Source: Occallatibacter savannae (GTDB taxonomy: Bacteria; Acidobacteriota; Terriglobia; Terriglobales; Acidobacteriaceae). Taken from it: 64,000 bases of DNA. Positions 28,556-36,560 of the stretch are shown here, piece by piece. Numbering within the stretch: position 1 is the first letter of the stretch; the number at the start of each line of letters is the position of its first letter. The position numbers were made by a program, and so were the translations under genes. The notes under the pieces were generated by a model. That model was not told the DNA's origin. It saw only the letters and a program-made list of their open reading frames with translations, and searched no databases. The DNA is taken from contig NZ_QFFY01000009.1 of the NCBI RefSeq assembly GCF_003131205.1, positions 62,001-126,000 of the forward strand, written 5' to 3'.

Positions 28556-28889
28556 GCGGTCCCCCGGCGCCGTACTTTGGTTTCCACCGATCTTGATGAG
28601 GATCAGGGTTTTTACTGGTATTCTGGGTCCACCGGCGAGGTACTCACGATCCCCTCGCAGCGAGCATCTGGATGAGAGCTTGAGCATCATCCTCCCCGAG
28701 ACCCCTTGCACCGGATACCTGGCGCTTCAACGGTTTAACCCTGAGTCGCCCGCACCAATGAGCCAGGGCGAACGGTTTCGATTCACGATGGATTGCAGTC
28801 ACCGGATCACTCTGGCGCTTCTTCTCGACCGCACCGCCAGACGCACGAAAGCCCATAATCAACGAAAGAATTAGCCGCTCAATCAGCGA
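28556..28889. other. 334-bp intergenic region before wecG-like gene
   Basis: No gene. A TATTCT (about 28619-28624) could be a promoter element for the polysaccharide genes. Overlapping open frames have no support. Confidence 0.4.
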
Positions 28890-29660
28890 ATGGATTCTCA
28901 ATTGATGTCGTTTGAACGACAGATCCTCGGAATCAACTTCTACGTTGGTGACGTCCAGGGCGTCTTCGACCGCCTCTCCCGTGGAGGCCTCCTGGTTGTC
29001 CCTGCCGCACCCGCTCTGAAAGACATGGCTCACAACGAGGAGTACCGGGACGCGCTGCTCAATGCCGATGTCGCCATCGCCGACTCGGCATTCATGGTCA
29101 TCCTGTGGAACTGGATGCAGAGGGACTCCATCCCACGGCTCTCCGGCCTGAAATACCTTCGCGCTCTCCTCCAACTTGAGGACGTGCGGCGGCCCGGCAA
29201 TACCTTCTGGATCATGGCCGGGGCCGAGAGCGCCAGCAAGAACTTGGCCTGGCTTCGGTCGCAGGGCATCGAAGTGCCCGCGGAATGCGTTTACAACGCG
29301 CCGATGTACGGCAAGACCATTGAAGACTGCCAGTTGCTTGACACTCTCGGGGCATTGCGACCCAGGCACATTGTGGTTACCGTGGGTGGAGGAACACAGG
29401 AACGGCTGGGGCTCTACCTGAAGCGCAATCTGGGGTATCTTCCGGCAATTCATTGCATTGGCGCCGCAATCGCGTTCTTGAGCGGAGACCAGGTCAGAAT
29501 CCCGAACTGGGCGGACCGGCTGTATCTGGGCTGGCTTTTCCGCTGCATCTCGTCCCCGCGCAAGTTCGTCCCTCGGTACCTCGCCGCACCCCGCCTGATA
29601 CCGCTCCTGTGGAGGTATCGGACCGAACTTCCGGCCCCGCAAGCTGGCGCGATCCGATAA
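28890..29660 (+). CDS. WecG/TagA/CpsF-family glycosyltransferase
   Basis: The family (GT26) adds a ManNAc-type or other sugar to a lipid-linked sugar during surface polysaccharide synthesis. The 256-residue product shows the family signature: ILGINFYVGDVQGVFDRL at the start, NADVAIADS, NTFWIMAGAESASKNLAWL, HIVVTVGGGTQERLGLYL and CIGAAIAFLSGDQVRIPNWA, where the GxxQE-like and AxxDxLxG elements are typical. It is cytoplasmic and peripheral to the inner membrane. It starts a three-gene stretch of sugar-nucleotide and polysaccharide functions on the same strand. Confidence 0.92.
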   Translation: MDSQLMSFERQILGINFYVGDVQGVFDRLSRGGLLVVPAAPALKDMAHNEEYRDALLNADVAIADSAFMVILWNWMQRDSIPRLSGLKYLRALLQLEDVRRPGNTFWIMAGAESASKNLAWLRSQGIEVPAECVYNAPMYGKTIEDCQLLDTLGALRPRHIVVTVGGGTQERLGLYLKRNLGYLPAIHCIGAAIAFLSGDQVRIPNWADRLYLGWLFRCISSPRKFVPRYLAAPRLIPLLWRYRTELPAPQAGAIR

Positions 29661-29720
29661 CTGCAAAAATTGATGATCCGGTGGTGCACGCTGCTGCACA
29701 CCAGATGGGAGTATGACTAA

Positions 29721-31169
29721 GTGGACGCGAAAAGGAATTCAGCGACGATCGCAGTAGTCGGATCCGGCTACGTCGGGCTGGTAGCATCCGCGTGCTTTGC
29801 GGAGATCGGCCATCGTGTAGTGTGCGTCGATAACGACGAAGCCAAGGTGCGCATGTTACAGGAGGGCGGCGTCCCCATCCACGAGGAGCACCTGCCTGAA
29901 CTGCTCGCGCGCTATCGCGGCAAGACGCTCGAATTCACTACCGATCTGCGCGCCGCTACCCAATCGGCCCAGGCCGTTTTCATCGCCGTGGGCACGCCCC
30001 AGAGCGAGACGGGCAGCGCCGACCTCTCGTATGTCGATGCCGTCGCCAGTGAGATTGCGCGCTCCATTGACTCCTACAAGGTCATCGTCGAAAAAAGCAC
30101 CGTACCGGTCTACACGAACGAGTGGATCCGTCGCGTGGTTGAGCGCAATGGCGTGCCAAAAGATCTCTTCGATGTGACCTCCAACCCCGAGTTTCTGCGC
30201 GAAGGCACTGCGGTCGTGGACTTCCTGCACGCCGACCGTATCGTTCTTGGCGCGCCGTCCGATCGCTCCGCCGAGATTCTGCGGAACATCTACGAGCCGC
30301 TGACCAGCGGGTCTTATTACAACGTTCCGGGATCCGTTCCAGGGCCTCGAACGGCTCTCGATCCGCCCCCGGTTCTGCAAACCTCGACCAAAGCGGCCGA
30401 GATCATCAAGCACGCCTCGAACGCATTTCTCGCCGCCAAGATCTCCTTCATCAACGTTGTGGCCAACATCTGCGAGGCTGCGGGCGCTGACGTGGAAGAA
30501 GTAGCGCGCGGCATCGGTATGGATTCGCGCATCGGCCCAAAGTTTCTCCGCGCCGGCGTTGGATACGGCGGTTCCTGCTTCCCCAAAGACGTCGCAGCTT
30601 TCCGCCACGTTGCCGAACAGGTGGGAGTCGACTTTGCCATGCTGCACGAAGTTGAGAAGATCAATGAAGAGCAGAAACAGCGATTCTTTCAAAAGATTCG
30701 TTCCGCGCTGTGGACCTTCCGCGGCAAGAAGATCGGCGTTCTTGGGCTGGCCTTCAAGGGCGGCACGGACGATATTCGCGAATCCCCCGCAGTCGACATC
30801 GTCAAGAAACTGCTGACCGAGGGCAGCAACGTCTACGCGTACGATCCCGCCGCCGCGAAGCGCTGCCAGGAGATCATTCCTGAGTCAGCGAGGATGCACT
30901 ACGTCGACGATCCCTACGTAGCCGCGCAGGATGCCGACGCTCTGCTGATTCTCAACGACTGGCAGGAGTTTGCCGAGCTCGACCTAGCCAAGCTCCACTA
31001 CACCTTGCGTTACCCAATCGTGATCGACGGGCGAAATCTTTACGACGCGGCGACCATGAGCAAGGCCGGGTTTACCTATCTGAGCATGGGACGACCGGGG
31101 CTGGCGCAACCGCTTGATCCTGTCGGCGCGTTCTTCTTGCCGCGACGGCGCGAAAACGGCAAGGGGTAA
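29721..31169 (+). CDS. UDP-glucose 6-dehydrogenase
   Basis: Oxidises UDP-glucose to UDP-glucuronate with two NAD. The GTG at 29721 has GGGAG nine bases upstream. The 482-residue product shows the Rossmann motif VVGSGYVGLVASACFAEIGH, GTPQSETGSADLSYVDAVAS, STVPVYTNEWI, NPEFLREGTAVVDF, and the catalytic Cys in GYGGSCFPKD, then LAFKGGTDDIRESPAVDI. It belongs with the next gene: its product is the substrate of UDP-glucuronate decarboxylase. Both supply precursors for exopolysaccharide. Confidence 0.95.
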   Translation: MDAKRNSATIAVVGSGYVGLVASACFAEIGHRVVCVDNDEAKVRMLQEGGVPIHEEHLPELLARYRGKTLEFTTDLRAATQSAQAVFIAVGTPQSETGSADLSYVDAVASEIARSIDSYKVIVEKSTVPVYTNEWIRRVVERNGVPKDLFDVTSNPEFLREGTAVVDFLHADRIVLGAPSDRSAEILRNIYEPLTSGSYYNVPGSVPGPRTALDPPPVLQTSTKAAEIIKHASNAFLAAKISFINVVANICEAAGADVEEVARGIGMDSRIGPKFLRAGVGYGGSCFPKDVAAFRHVAEQVGVDFAMLHEVEKINEEQKQRFFQKIRSALWTFRGKKIGVLGLAFKGGTDDIRESPAVDIVKKLLTEGSNVYAYDPAAAKRCQEIIPESARMHYVDDPYVAAQDADALLILNDWQEFAELDLAKLHYTLRYPIVIDGRNLYDAATMSKAGFTYLSMGRPGLAQPLDPVGAFFLPRRRENGKG

Positions 31170-31281
31170 TCGCAATACGTGAGTCTCCGGCATCAAAAGC
31201 AGCAGGCTGAATCTTCTTGAGCAGTGCGTGTTATCGCGGATTCGGATGGCTGAAAGCTTTGCGGAAGGGAAAGTTTAGGCG

Positions 31282-32220
31282 ATGCGCGTGCTGATCACCG
31301 GAGCTGCAGGCTTCCTCGGCTCTCACCTCACGGATGCCGTTCTGGCCGAGGGACATGAGGTGCTCGGCGTTGACAACCTGTGCACCGGCTCTCTGGACAA
31401 CCTCGCGCACCTCGAGCACGAACCCCGCTTCGAGTTCCTGGAGCAGGACATCTGCCAGCCGTTCGACCCCGGTAAAGTCGACTACGTATTCAACTTTGCG
31501 TCTCCTGCGAGCCCGGCCGACTACATGCGCCTGGGCATCGAGACCCTCATGGTCGGTTCCGCTGGTACCCGCAACATCCTGGAGATCGCGGCGAAATACC
31601 AGGCCCGGTTCCTGCACGCGTCCACATCGGAGTGCTACGGCGACCCCGACGAACATCCCCAGACAGAAGCCTACTGGGGCAATGTAAACCCCATCGGGCC
31701 GCGTTCCGTGTACGACGAGGCTAAGCGCTTTTCCGAGGCCCTGGTTACCGCGTACTGCCGCTATCGCAACGTGGACACGAGGCTGGTCAGAATCTTCAAC
31801 ACCTACGGCCCGCGCCTGCAGGCCAACGACGGCCGGGTGATCTCCAACTTCATGACCCAGGCTCTGCGCGGCGACGATCTCACCATCTACGGAGATGGCG
31901 GCCAGACGCGGAGCTTCTGCTACGTCTCCGATGAGATCGATGGCATCCTTACGCTCTCGCGCAGCGACGAGCACACCCCGGTCAACATCGGCAATCCATC
32001 GGAGTGGACGATCCTCGATTGCGCAAACGCGGTGAAGAAAGTGACAGGATCGAGCAGCAAGATCGTGTTCCACCCCTTGCCGCAGGACGATCCCACGCAG
32101 CGCCAGCCGGACATTACGAAGGCGAGAACCCTCCTGGGCTGGGAGCCGAAGATCGATCTCGAGACAGGTCTGAAACTGAGCCTGGATTATTTCAGGTCTT
32201 CAATCGAAGCCGTGGCGTGA
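31282..32220 (+). CDS. UDP-glucuronate decarboxylase (UDP-xylose synthase)
   Basis: Converts UDP-glucuronate to UDP-xylose. The 312-residue short-chain dehydrogenase/epimerase has the NAD motif ITGAAGFLGSHL, YVFNFASPASPADYMR, the catalytic Ser in ASTSECYGDP, the YxxxK pair in RSVYDEAKRFSE, IFNTYGPR and FCYVSDEIDGI. The DYxxxxIxT-like and ASPADYM segments distinguish decarboxylases of this group from simple 4-epimerases. It lies 112 bases after the UDP-glucose dehydrogenase on the same strand, so the two enzymes form consecutive steps, and a terminator follows. Confidence 0.93.
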   Translation: MRVLITGAAGFLGSHLTDAVLAEGHEVLGVDNLCTGSLDNLAHLEHEPRFEFLEQDICQPFDPGKVDYVFNFASPASPADYMRLGIETLMVGSAGTRNILEIAAKYQARFLHASTSECYGDPDEHPQTEAYWGNVNPIGPRSVYDEAKRFSEALVTAYCRYRNVDTRLVRIFNTYGPRLQANDGRVISNFMTQALRGDDLTIYGDGGQTRSFCYVSDEIDGILTLSRSDEHTPVNIGNPSEWTILDCANAVKKVTGSSSKIVFHPLPQDDPTQRQPDITKARTLLGWEPKIDLETGLKLSLDYFRSSIEAVA

Positions 32221-32244
32221 CCGCCAACGTCCTCGGTACAAAGA

Positions 32245-32275
32245 AAAGCGCGCCGACAGGGCGCGCTTTCTGTTT
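32245..32275 (+). terminator. intrinsic terminator after UDP-xylose synthase
   Basis: AAAGCGCGCC (32245-32254), loop GACAG, GGCGCGCTTT (32260-32269), then CTGTTTG. The A-rich 5' side means it could also terminate the opposite strand gene. Confidence 0.8.
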
Positions 32276-32290
32276 GTCTCAATGGAAGAG

Positions 32291-33598
32291 CTAGTCTTTC
32301 GTCAGGAAGTACGACTCGATCGCGCGCATCACGGTGCGGTGATTGATCTGCGGCTCCCGCCCTTCGTACTTCGCTGCCCAGCAAATCTGGTTCACGATAT
32401 CGCGCGGGTAGCATGAACGCAATTCCTGCTTCAGAGTGCCATGCACAAAGTCGATCAGCGTGTGCGCAACGGAGTCGTCGCACTCGATTTTCTTCTCCGA
32501 CGCCACCCTACGGAAGATCTCGCAGAACTCCTCATCGCTGACCTCGCCGATGAAGATCTTTGTTTGAATTCTGCGCAGAAACGCCGCGTCGAGCAACTGC
32601 GCGGGATCGAGGTTCGACGCGAAGACGACCAGCATCTCGAACGGCATTTCGATCTTGCGCCCGCCGGCAAGCGTGAGAAAGTCGATTTTGCGGTCCAGCG
32701 GAACCACCCAGCGATTGAGCAGCTCGTCCGGCCGCACCCTCTGCCGTCCGAAGTCGTCGATGATCAGCACGCCGTTGTTGGCCTTCATCTGCACCGGGCC
32801 TGTGTAGAACTTCGATCCCGGATTGTACTGAAGGTCGAGCATGTCGATGGTCAGCTCGCCGCCAACCATCACCGAGGGCCGCTGGCACAACACCCAGCGC
32901 TCGTCATGATTCGGAGGCTCCATGTGCGCCATGCGCTGATGGAGCGTCGGGTCGTAGACGGTAATGATCTGGCCGTCGATCTCAATCGAGTAAGGAATCC
33001 AGACCGCGTCTTCTGAGAGCGCTTTCGAAAGCAACTCCGCAATCGTCGTCTTGCCGACGCCCGACGGGCCGTACAGGAAGATCGCTGCTCCTGAATTGAG
33101 CGCGGTTCCCAGCTGCCACAGAATCCTGTCGTCGAGCACCATGCTCGTGAACACCCGCTGCACGTCCGAAGGGTGCACTTCCACGTGCGACACGCTCTGC
33201 AGCTTCACTTGGTTGACGTAGGTCGTCAGCGGGACGGGCGCCGCACCGGTGTACTGGCTCTGCGCCAGCAGCTCCTGCGCACGCGTTCTGCCCTGCGAGG
33301 TGATTGCCAGGTTAGGAATCTGCCCGCTGAGACCGGTCACCTGGCAAAGCTGCTCGGTACGCAGTCGCTTCAGCAGTTCGCTCGCTACCTCGAAGCTGAT
33401 CTTCATGTGCTTTGCCATGTCCAGCGTCGAGAAAGGGCCGGAGAGGTAGAGATGCTTCAGCGCGAGGTCTTCGAGAACGGCCTGGCGAAGCCCCAGTTCC
33501 CCAATGTTGAGAGGCTTGTGCGTCGGCCCCGCGGACGGGGAGGTCTTCATGAATTCCTGAAGATTCAGCAGAGGTTCCATCGCGTTATCCCACGACAT
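32291..33598 (-). CDS. orphan AAA-type ATPase with N-terminal winged helix
   Basis: The start at 33598 is preferred over 33619 because TATAGT lies seven bases before it. The 435-residue protein has an N-terminal region resembling a winged helix (ALKHLYLSGPFSTLDMAKHM and EVASELLKRLRTEQLCQV), then a P-loop ATPase with Walker A GPSGVGKTT, an unusual Walker B LIIDDFGRQR, sensor-like VVFASNLDP and AFLRRIQTKIFIG. The TKIFIG and YPRDIVNQICWAAKYE segments recall the ATPases with chaperone activity seen near pilus or secretion genes. None of those genes is nearby. Function unknown. Confidence 0.82.
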   Translation of the reverse strand: MSWDNAMEPLLNLQEFMKTSPSAGPTHKPLNIGELGLRQAVLEDLALKHLYLSGPFSTLDMAKHMKISFEVASELLKRLRTEQLCQVTGLSGQIPNLAITSQGRTRAQELLAQSQYTGAAPVPLTTYVNQVKLQSVSHVEVHPSDVQRVFTSMVLDDRILWQLGTALNSGAAIFLYGPSGVGKTTIAELLSKALSEDAVWIPYSIEIDGQIITVYDPTLHQRMAHMEPPNHDERWVLCQRPSVMVGGELTIDMLDLQYNPGSKFYTGPVQMKANNGVLIIDDFGRQRVRPDELLNRWVVPLDRKIDFLTLAGGRKIEMPFEMLVVFASNLDPAQLLDAAFLRRIQTKIFIGEVSDEEFCEIFRRVASEKKIECDDSVAHTLIDFVHGTLKQELRSCYPRDIVNQICWAAKYEGREPQINHRTVMRAIESYFLTKD

Positions 33599-33605
33599 AG
33601 GTACT

Positions 33606-33611
33606 ACTATA
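33606..33611 (-). promoter_or_regulatory. -10 box TATAGT for a leaderless ATPase mRNA
   Basis: On the minus strand TATAGT is followed by seven bases (AGTACCT) and the ATG at 33598. No Shine-Dalgarno sequence is present. The spacing matches the other candidates at 5299, 40580 and 44811. Confidence 0.45.
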
Positions 33612-33800
33612 TGTCTCATTCGTCAGGGCTATTTGGAAATACAAAACTGGTTGTCTGCTCGGCACGGCGGTAATCACTTCGGCTACACCTCTGTGCGGAT
33701 CGGCCCGTAGCCGCATACGGCGCCAGCTTGCCCTCTGATAACGCGGTACTTAGGACGGCTCGGGCATTGCGGCACAGCCGGACCGGCGGCCGCTCAACGT

Positions 33801-35873
33801 TTACGCTTCGTTGAACTCGCCCAGAGGCAGAGGGTGGCTGAACAGGAACCCCTGGAACGAGTGGCAGCCAAGCTTCGCCAGAAACGCCCGCTGCTCTTCC
33901 GTCTCCACGCCCTCGGCAATGACCGACAGTCCCATAGCTTTGCCAAAGGAGATGATCGCCTGCGCCACAGCGCTGCTGATCGGATCCTTCAGGATTTCGC
34001 CGACAAACGTCCGATCGATTTTGATCTGGTCCAGCGGCAGGCGCTTCAGGTACGTCATCGACGAGTACCCGGTGCCGAAGTCCTCGAGCGAGAAGCTGAT
34101 CCCGTGCTGCTTCAGCTTGTTCATCTTCGCAATCACTTCTTCGACGTTCTCGCCGAACATGTTCTCGCTGAGCTCAATCTTCAACTTCTTCGGATTGGCC
34201 CCGGTGCGGTCGAGCGCCGCTAGGACGTGGTCAACGAACTTGGGCTGCCTGAATTCCCGCGCGCTTACATTCACCGCGATGGAGAGATGTTCACCCTCCT
34301 TGCGTTCCGCCCAGTGCGCCAGCTGCATGCAGGCCGTCTCGAGTACCCAGCTGCCGAGCGGGAAAATCAGCCCGGTCTCCTCGGCCAGCGGTACGAACTC
34401 ATGAGGCGCGATCAGCCCGCGTGACGGGTGCCGCCAGCGCAGAAGAGCTTCGGCGCCTGTCAGCAAGCCGCGATCGAGCTGCGGCTGATAAAAGAGCGAG
34501 AACTGATTCTCGCGGATCGCCTGCCGCAGATCGCGCTCCAGCGCCACGCGTGCGTCGACTGAAGCCTGCAGCGCCGGGGCGAAAAAGAACATCGCGTTCC
34601 GTCCCGCCGCCTTGGCCTGGTACATCGCAATGTCGGCCTGCTGCAGCACCTCATTCGTGCTCTCGTTTTGATTGCCGAATACCGTGATGCCCATGCTGGA
34701 GGTGGTGTGGCACTCCCGTCCGTCCAGCAGGAACGGCTGATCGATTGCCCCGAGGATCTTGCCGCCCACCGTTCGCGCCTGCGCAGCGGCAATCTCTGGA
34801 ATCTGGCTGAGGTCCTCGAGAATAATGACGAACTCGTCACCGCCGAGCCGCGCAACCGTGTCAACCTCACGGACGCAGTTCTGAATACGGCGCGCGGTCT
34901 CCTGCAGAAGCAGGTCGCCGATGTGGTGGCCCAGCGTGTCGTTCAGCGACTTGAAGCCGTCGAGATCGACGAAAAGTAGCGCATGTTTGCTGCCGCTGCG
35001 GATGCTCGAAACCAGCGCCTGGCGCAGCCGCTCCCACAGCAGCCTGCGGTTGGGCAGTCCGGTCAGCGTGTCATAGAACGCAAGGCTGCGTATCTTCTCT
35101 TCATCGGCCTTCGCTTCCGAAACGTCCCGGATGTACGAGATGACACACGGCTCGCCCTCAACCTCGGCGAACGATGCGGAAAGCTCAGCCCAGAAGATCT
35201 CGCCCTTCTTCCGGCGCAGACGCACTTCCAGATCGCGAGCCGCCTCTTCTTCCTGGAGGGCCTCCGCGACTTTCTTGCTGTCTTCCCCGTCGGCCCACAT
35301 GTCGAGTTCCACCGACGTGCGCCCGACGACCTCCTCAAGATTGAAGTTCATGATCTGGAGGAACGAAGGATTGGCATCGACGATCTTGCCGTCTTCTGCG
35401 CGCGCAATCAATACGCCATCGGGACTGGTTTCAAACGCGCTGCGATAGCGGTTCTCTTTGATCGGCTCGTGCACCGCTGCAGCAGCTTCCACCGCCTGCG
35501 CCTCCGTTGCTTTGCCGATGCCCTCAACGTGAGCCAGCAGATGCGAGGGCCATCCCTCGCGATCGCGCAGTAGCGACACCGTAAACCGCGTCCGCGTGAG
35601 ACTGCCATCTTTGCGGATAAGCCTTATCTCGAGACTCAATGCGTCGGTTGCGCCGGTCCAGAGCTTCTGAAAAGAGCCGATGGCCTGTTTGCCGTCCTCG
35701 TCAGGAGTAATCTCCTGAAACATCAGGCCGCGGACTTCCTCGCGCGGGTATCCGATGAGCTCCGCGAACTCCACGTTGCAGCGGAGAATGTGCCCCTCCG
35801 GCGTGGCGTGAACGATCCCCACCGGAGCCTGCTCAAGGAATCCCCGACTTTCTAAAGTAGGCTTGTCCGACAT
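33801..35873 (-). CDS. PAS-PAS-GGDEF-EAL cyclic-di-GMP signalling protein
   Basis: The 690 residues hold two PAS domains (about 10-125 and 145-265), a GGDEF domain and an EAL domain. GGDEF is intact (RLGGDEFVII) and carries the inhibitory site REVD exactly five residues before it, so product-inhibited diguanylate cyclase activity is likely. In the EAL domain the EALLRWRHP motif, NVSAREF and ELSEN are present, but the metal-binding DDFGTG loop reads EDFGTG, a conservative change that could lower phosphodiesterase activity. No membrane segment or signal peptide, so it is cytoplasmic and senses an internal cue. No gene partner is adjacent. Confidence 0.95.
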   Translation of the reverse strand: MSDKPTLESRGFLEQAPVGIVHATPEGHILRCNVEFAELIGYPREEVRGLMFQEITPDEDGKQAIGSFQKLWTGATDALSLEIRLIRKDGSLTRTRFTVSLLRDREGWPSHLLAHVEGIGKATEAQAVEAAAAVHEPIKENRYRSAFETSPDGVLIARAEDGKIVDANPSFLQIMNFNLEEVVGRTSVELDMWADGEDSKKVAEALQEEEAARDLEVRLRRKKGEIFWAELSASFAEVEGEPCVISYIRDVSEAKADEEKIRSLAFYDTLTGLPNRRLLWERLRQALVSSIRSGSKHALLFVDLDGFKSLNDTLGHHIGDLLLQETARRIQNCVREVDTVARLGGDEFVIILEDLSQIPEIAAAQARTVGGKILGAIDQPFLLDGRECHTTSSMGITVFGNQNESTNEVLQQADIAMYQAKAAGRNAMFFFAPALQASVDARVALERDLRQAIRENQFSLFYQPQLDRGLLTGAEALLRWRHPSRGLIAPHEFVPLAEETGLIFPLGSWVLETACMQLAHWAERKEGEHLSIAVNVSAREFRQPKFVDHVLAALDRTGANPKKLKIELSENMFGENVEEVIAKMNKLKQHGISFSLEDFGTGYSSMTYLKRLPLDQIKIDRTFVGEILKDPISSAVAQAIISFGKAMGLSVIAEGVETEEQRAFLAKLGCHSFQGFLFSHPLPLGEFNEA

Positions 35874-36560
35874 TAAATTTGGCCGATCTTGCAGCTTTGT
35901 TGTGCTCGAATTCTATCGTCCACATGCGTATTTTCAATGACTTGAGAGTTGTAGTCGCGAGGAAAAACGGAGTAAATCGTCACCTTGGCGAAACACCACC
36001 GTAATCACATTCGTGCACTCGCAGAGAATTCAATCTTCGGGGAATTTGATCGCTCCGGATCCCACTTTTGTGTGAGTCTCAAGACGCTCGAAGCCATTCA
36101 GGGAATGCCAGGGCTGGTCAAATTTCCGATGCGCTTGCAGGGTCCATGCTTTTCCACTGCAGCGGAATCGCATTCTGCGCGAGAGCTTCGTTGAGAATGC
36201 AGGGATTGCTCCGCTCAACACTGCGCGACACTTGAGAACGAAGCTGCGCTTTCACGCTCTCATATCAATTCGAATGCTTTCGAGCAGGCACGCATGTACC
36301 TTCGGGTGGCCAGCCAAACTTTAGTGACCCTGGGCGCTCATCGACAAAGTGCCTCGCACGCATCGAAGAAAGTAACTACTCGCTCCGGTACTGCAGATGG
36401 CTTCAGGAGGTTTCTTGCTCGGTACCGATGTGCGGTGGAGTGATCAGGGCAGGGTGATCGGGTTCCCCTGAAGTTTAGCTTGCGACAAGCGCTTCGCCGC
36501 TGGTGATCAGGATCACTCCGAATTCTGTCTGAACCGTGGATCCGGGAGTATGCTGGCGAC
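35874..36560. other. 687-bp intergenic region
   Basis: No supported gene. Near the right end are degenerate heptamer-like units (AGTGATC AGGGCAG GGTGATC, 36439-36459) and a small dyad GGTGATCAGGATCACTCC near 36499-36518, which might be operator or repeat remnants. Confidence 0.4.

Noticed and set aside
35985..36194. 69-codon plus-strand frame in the 687-bp gap
   Set aside because: No RBS, no promoter and no sequence features of a real protein.
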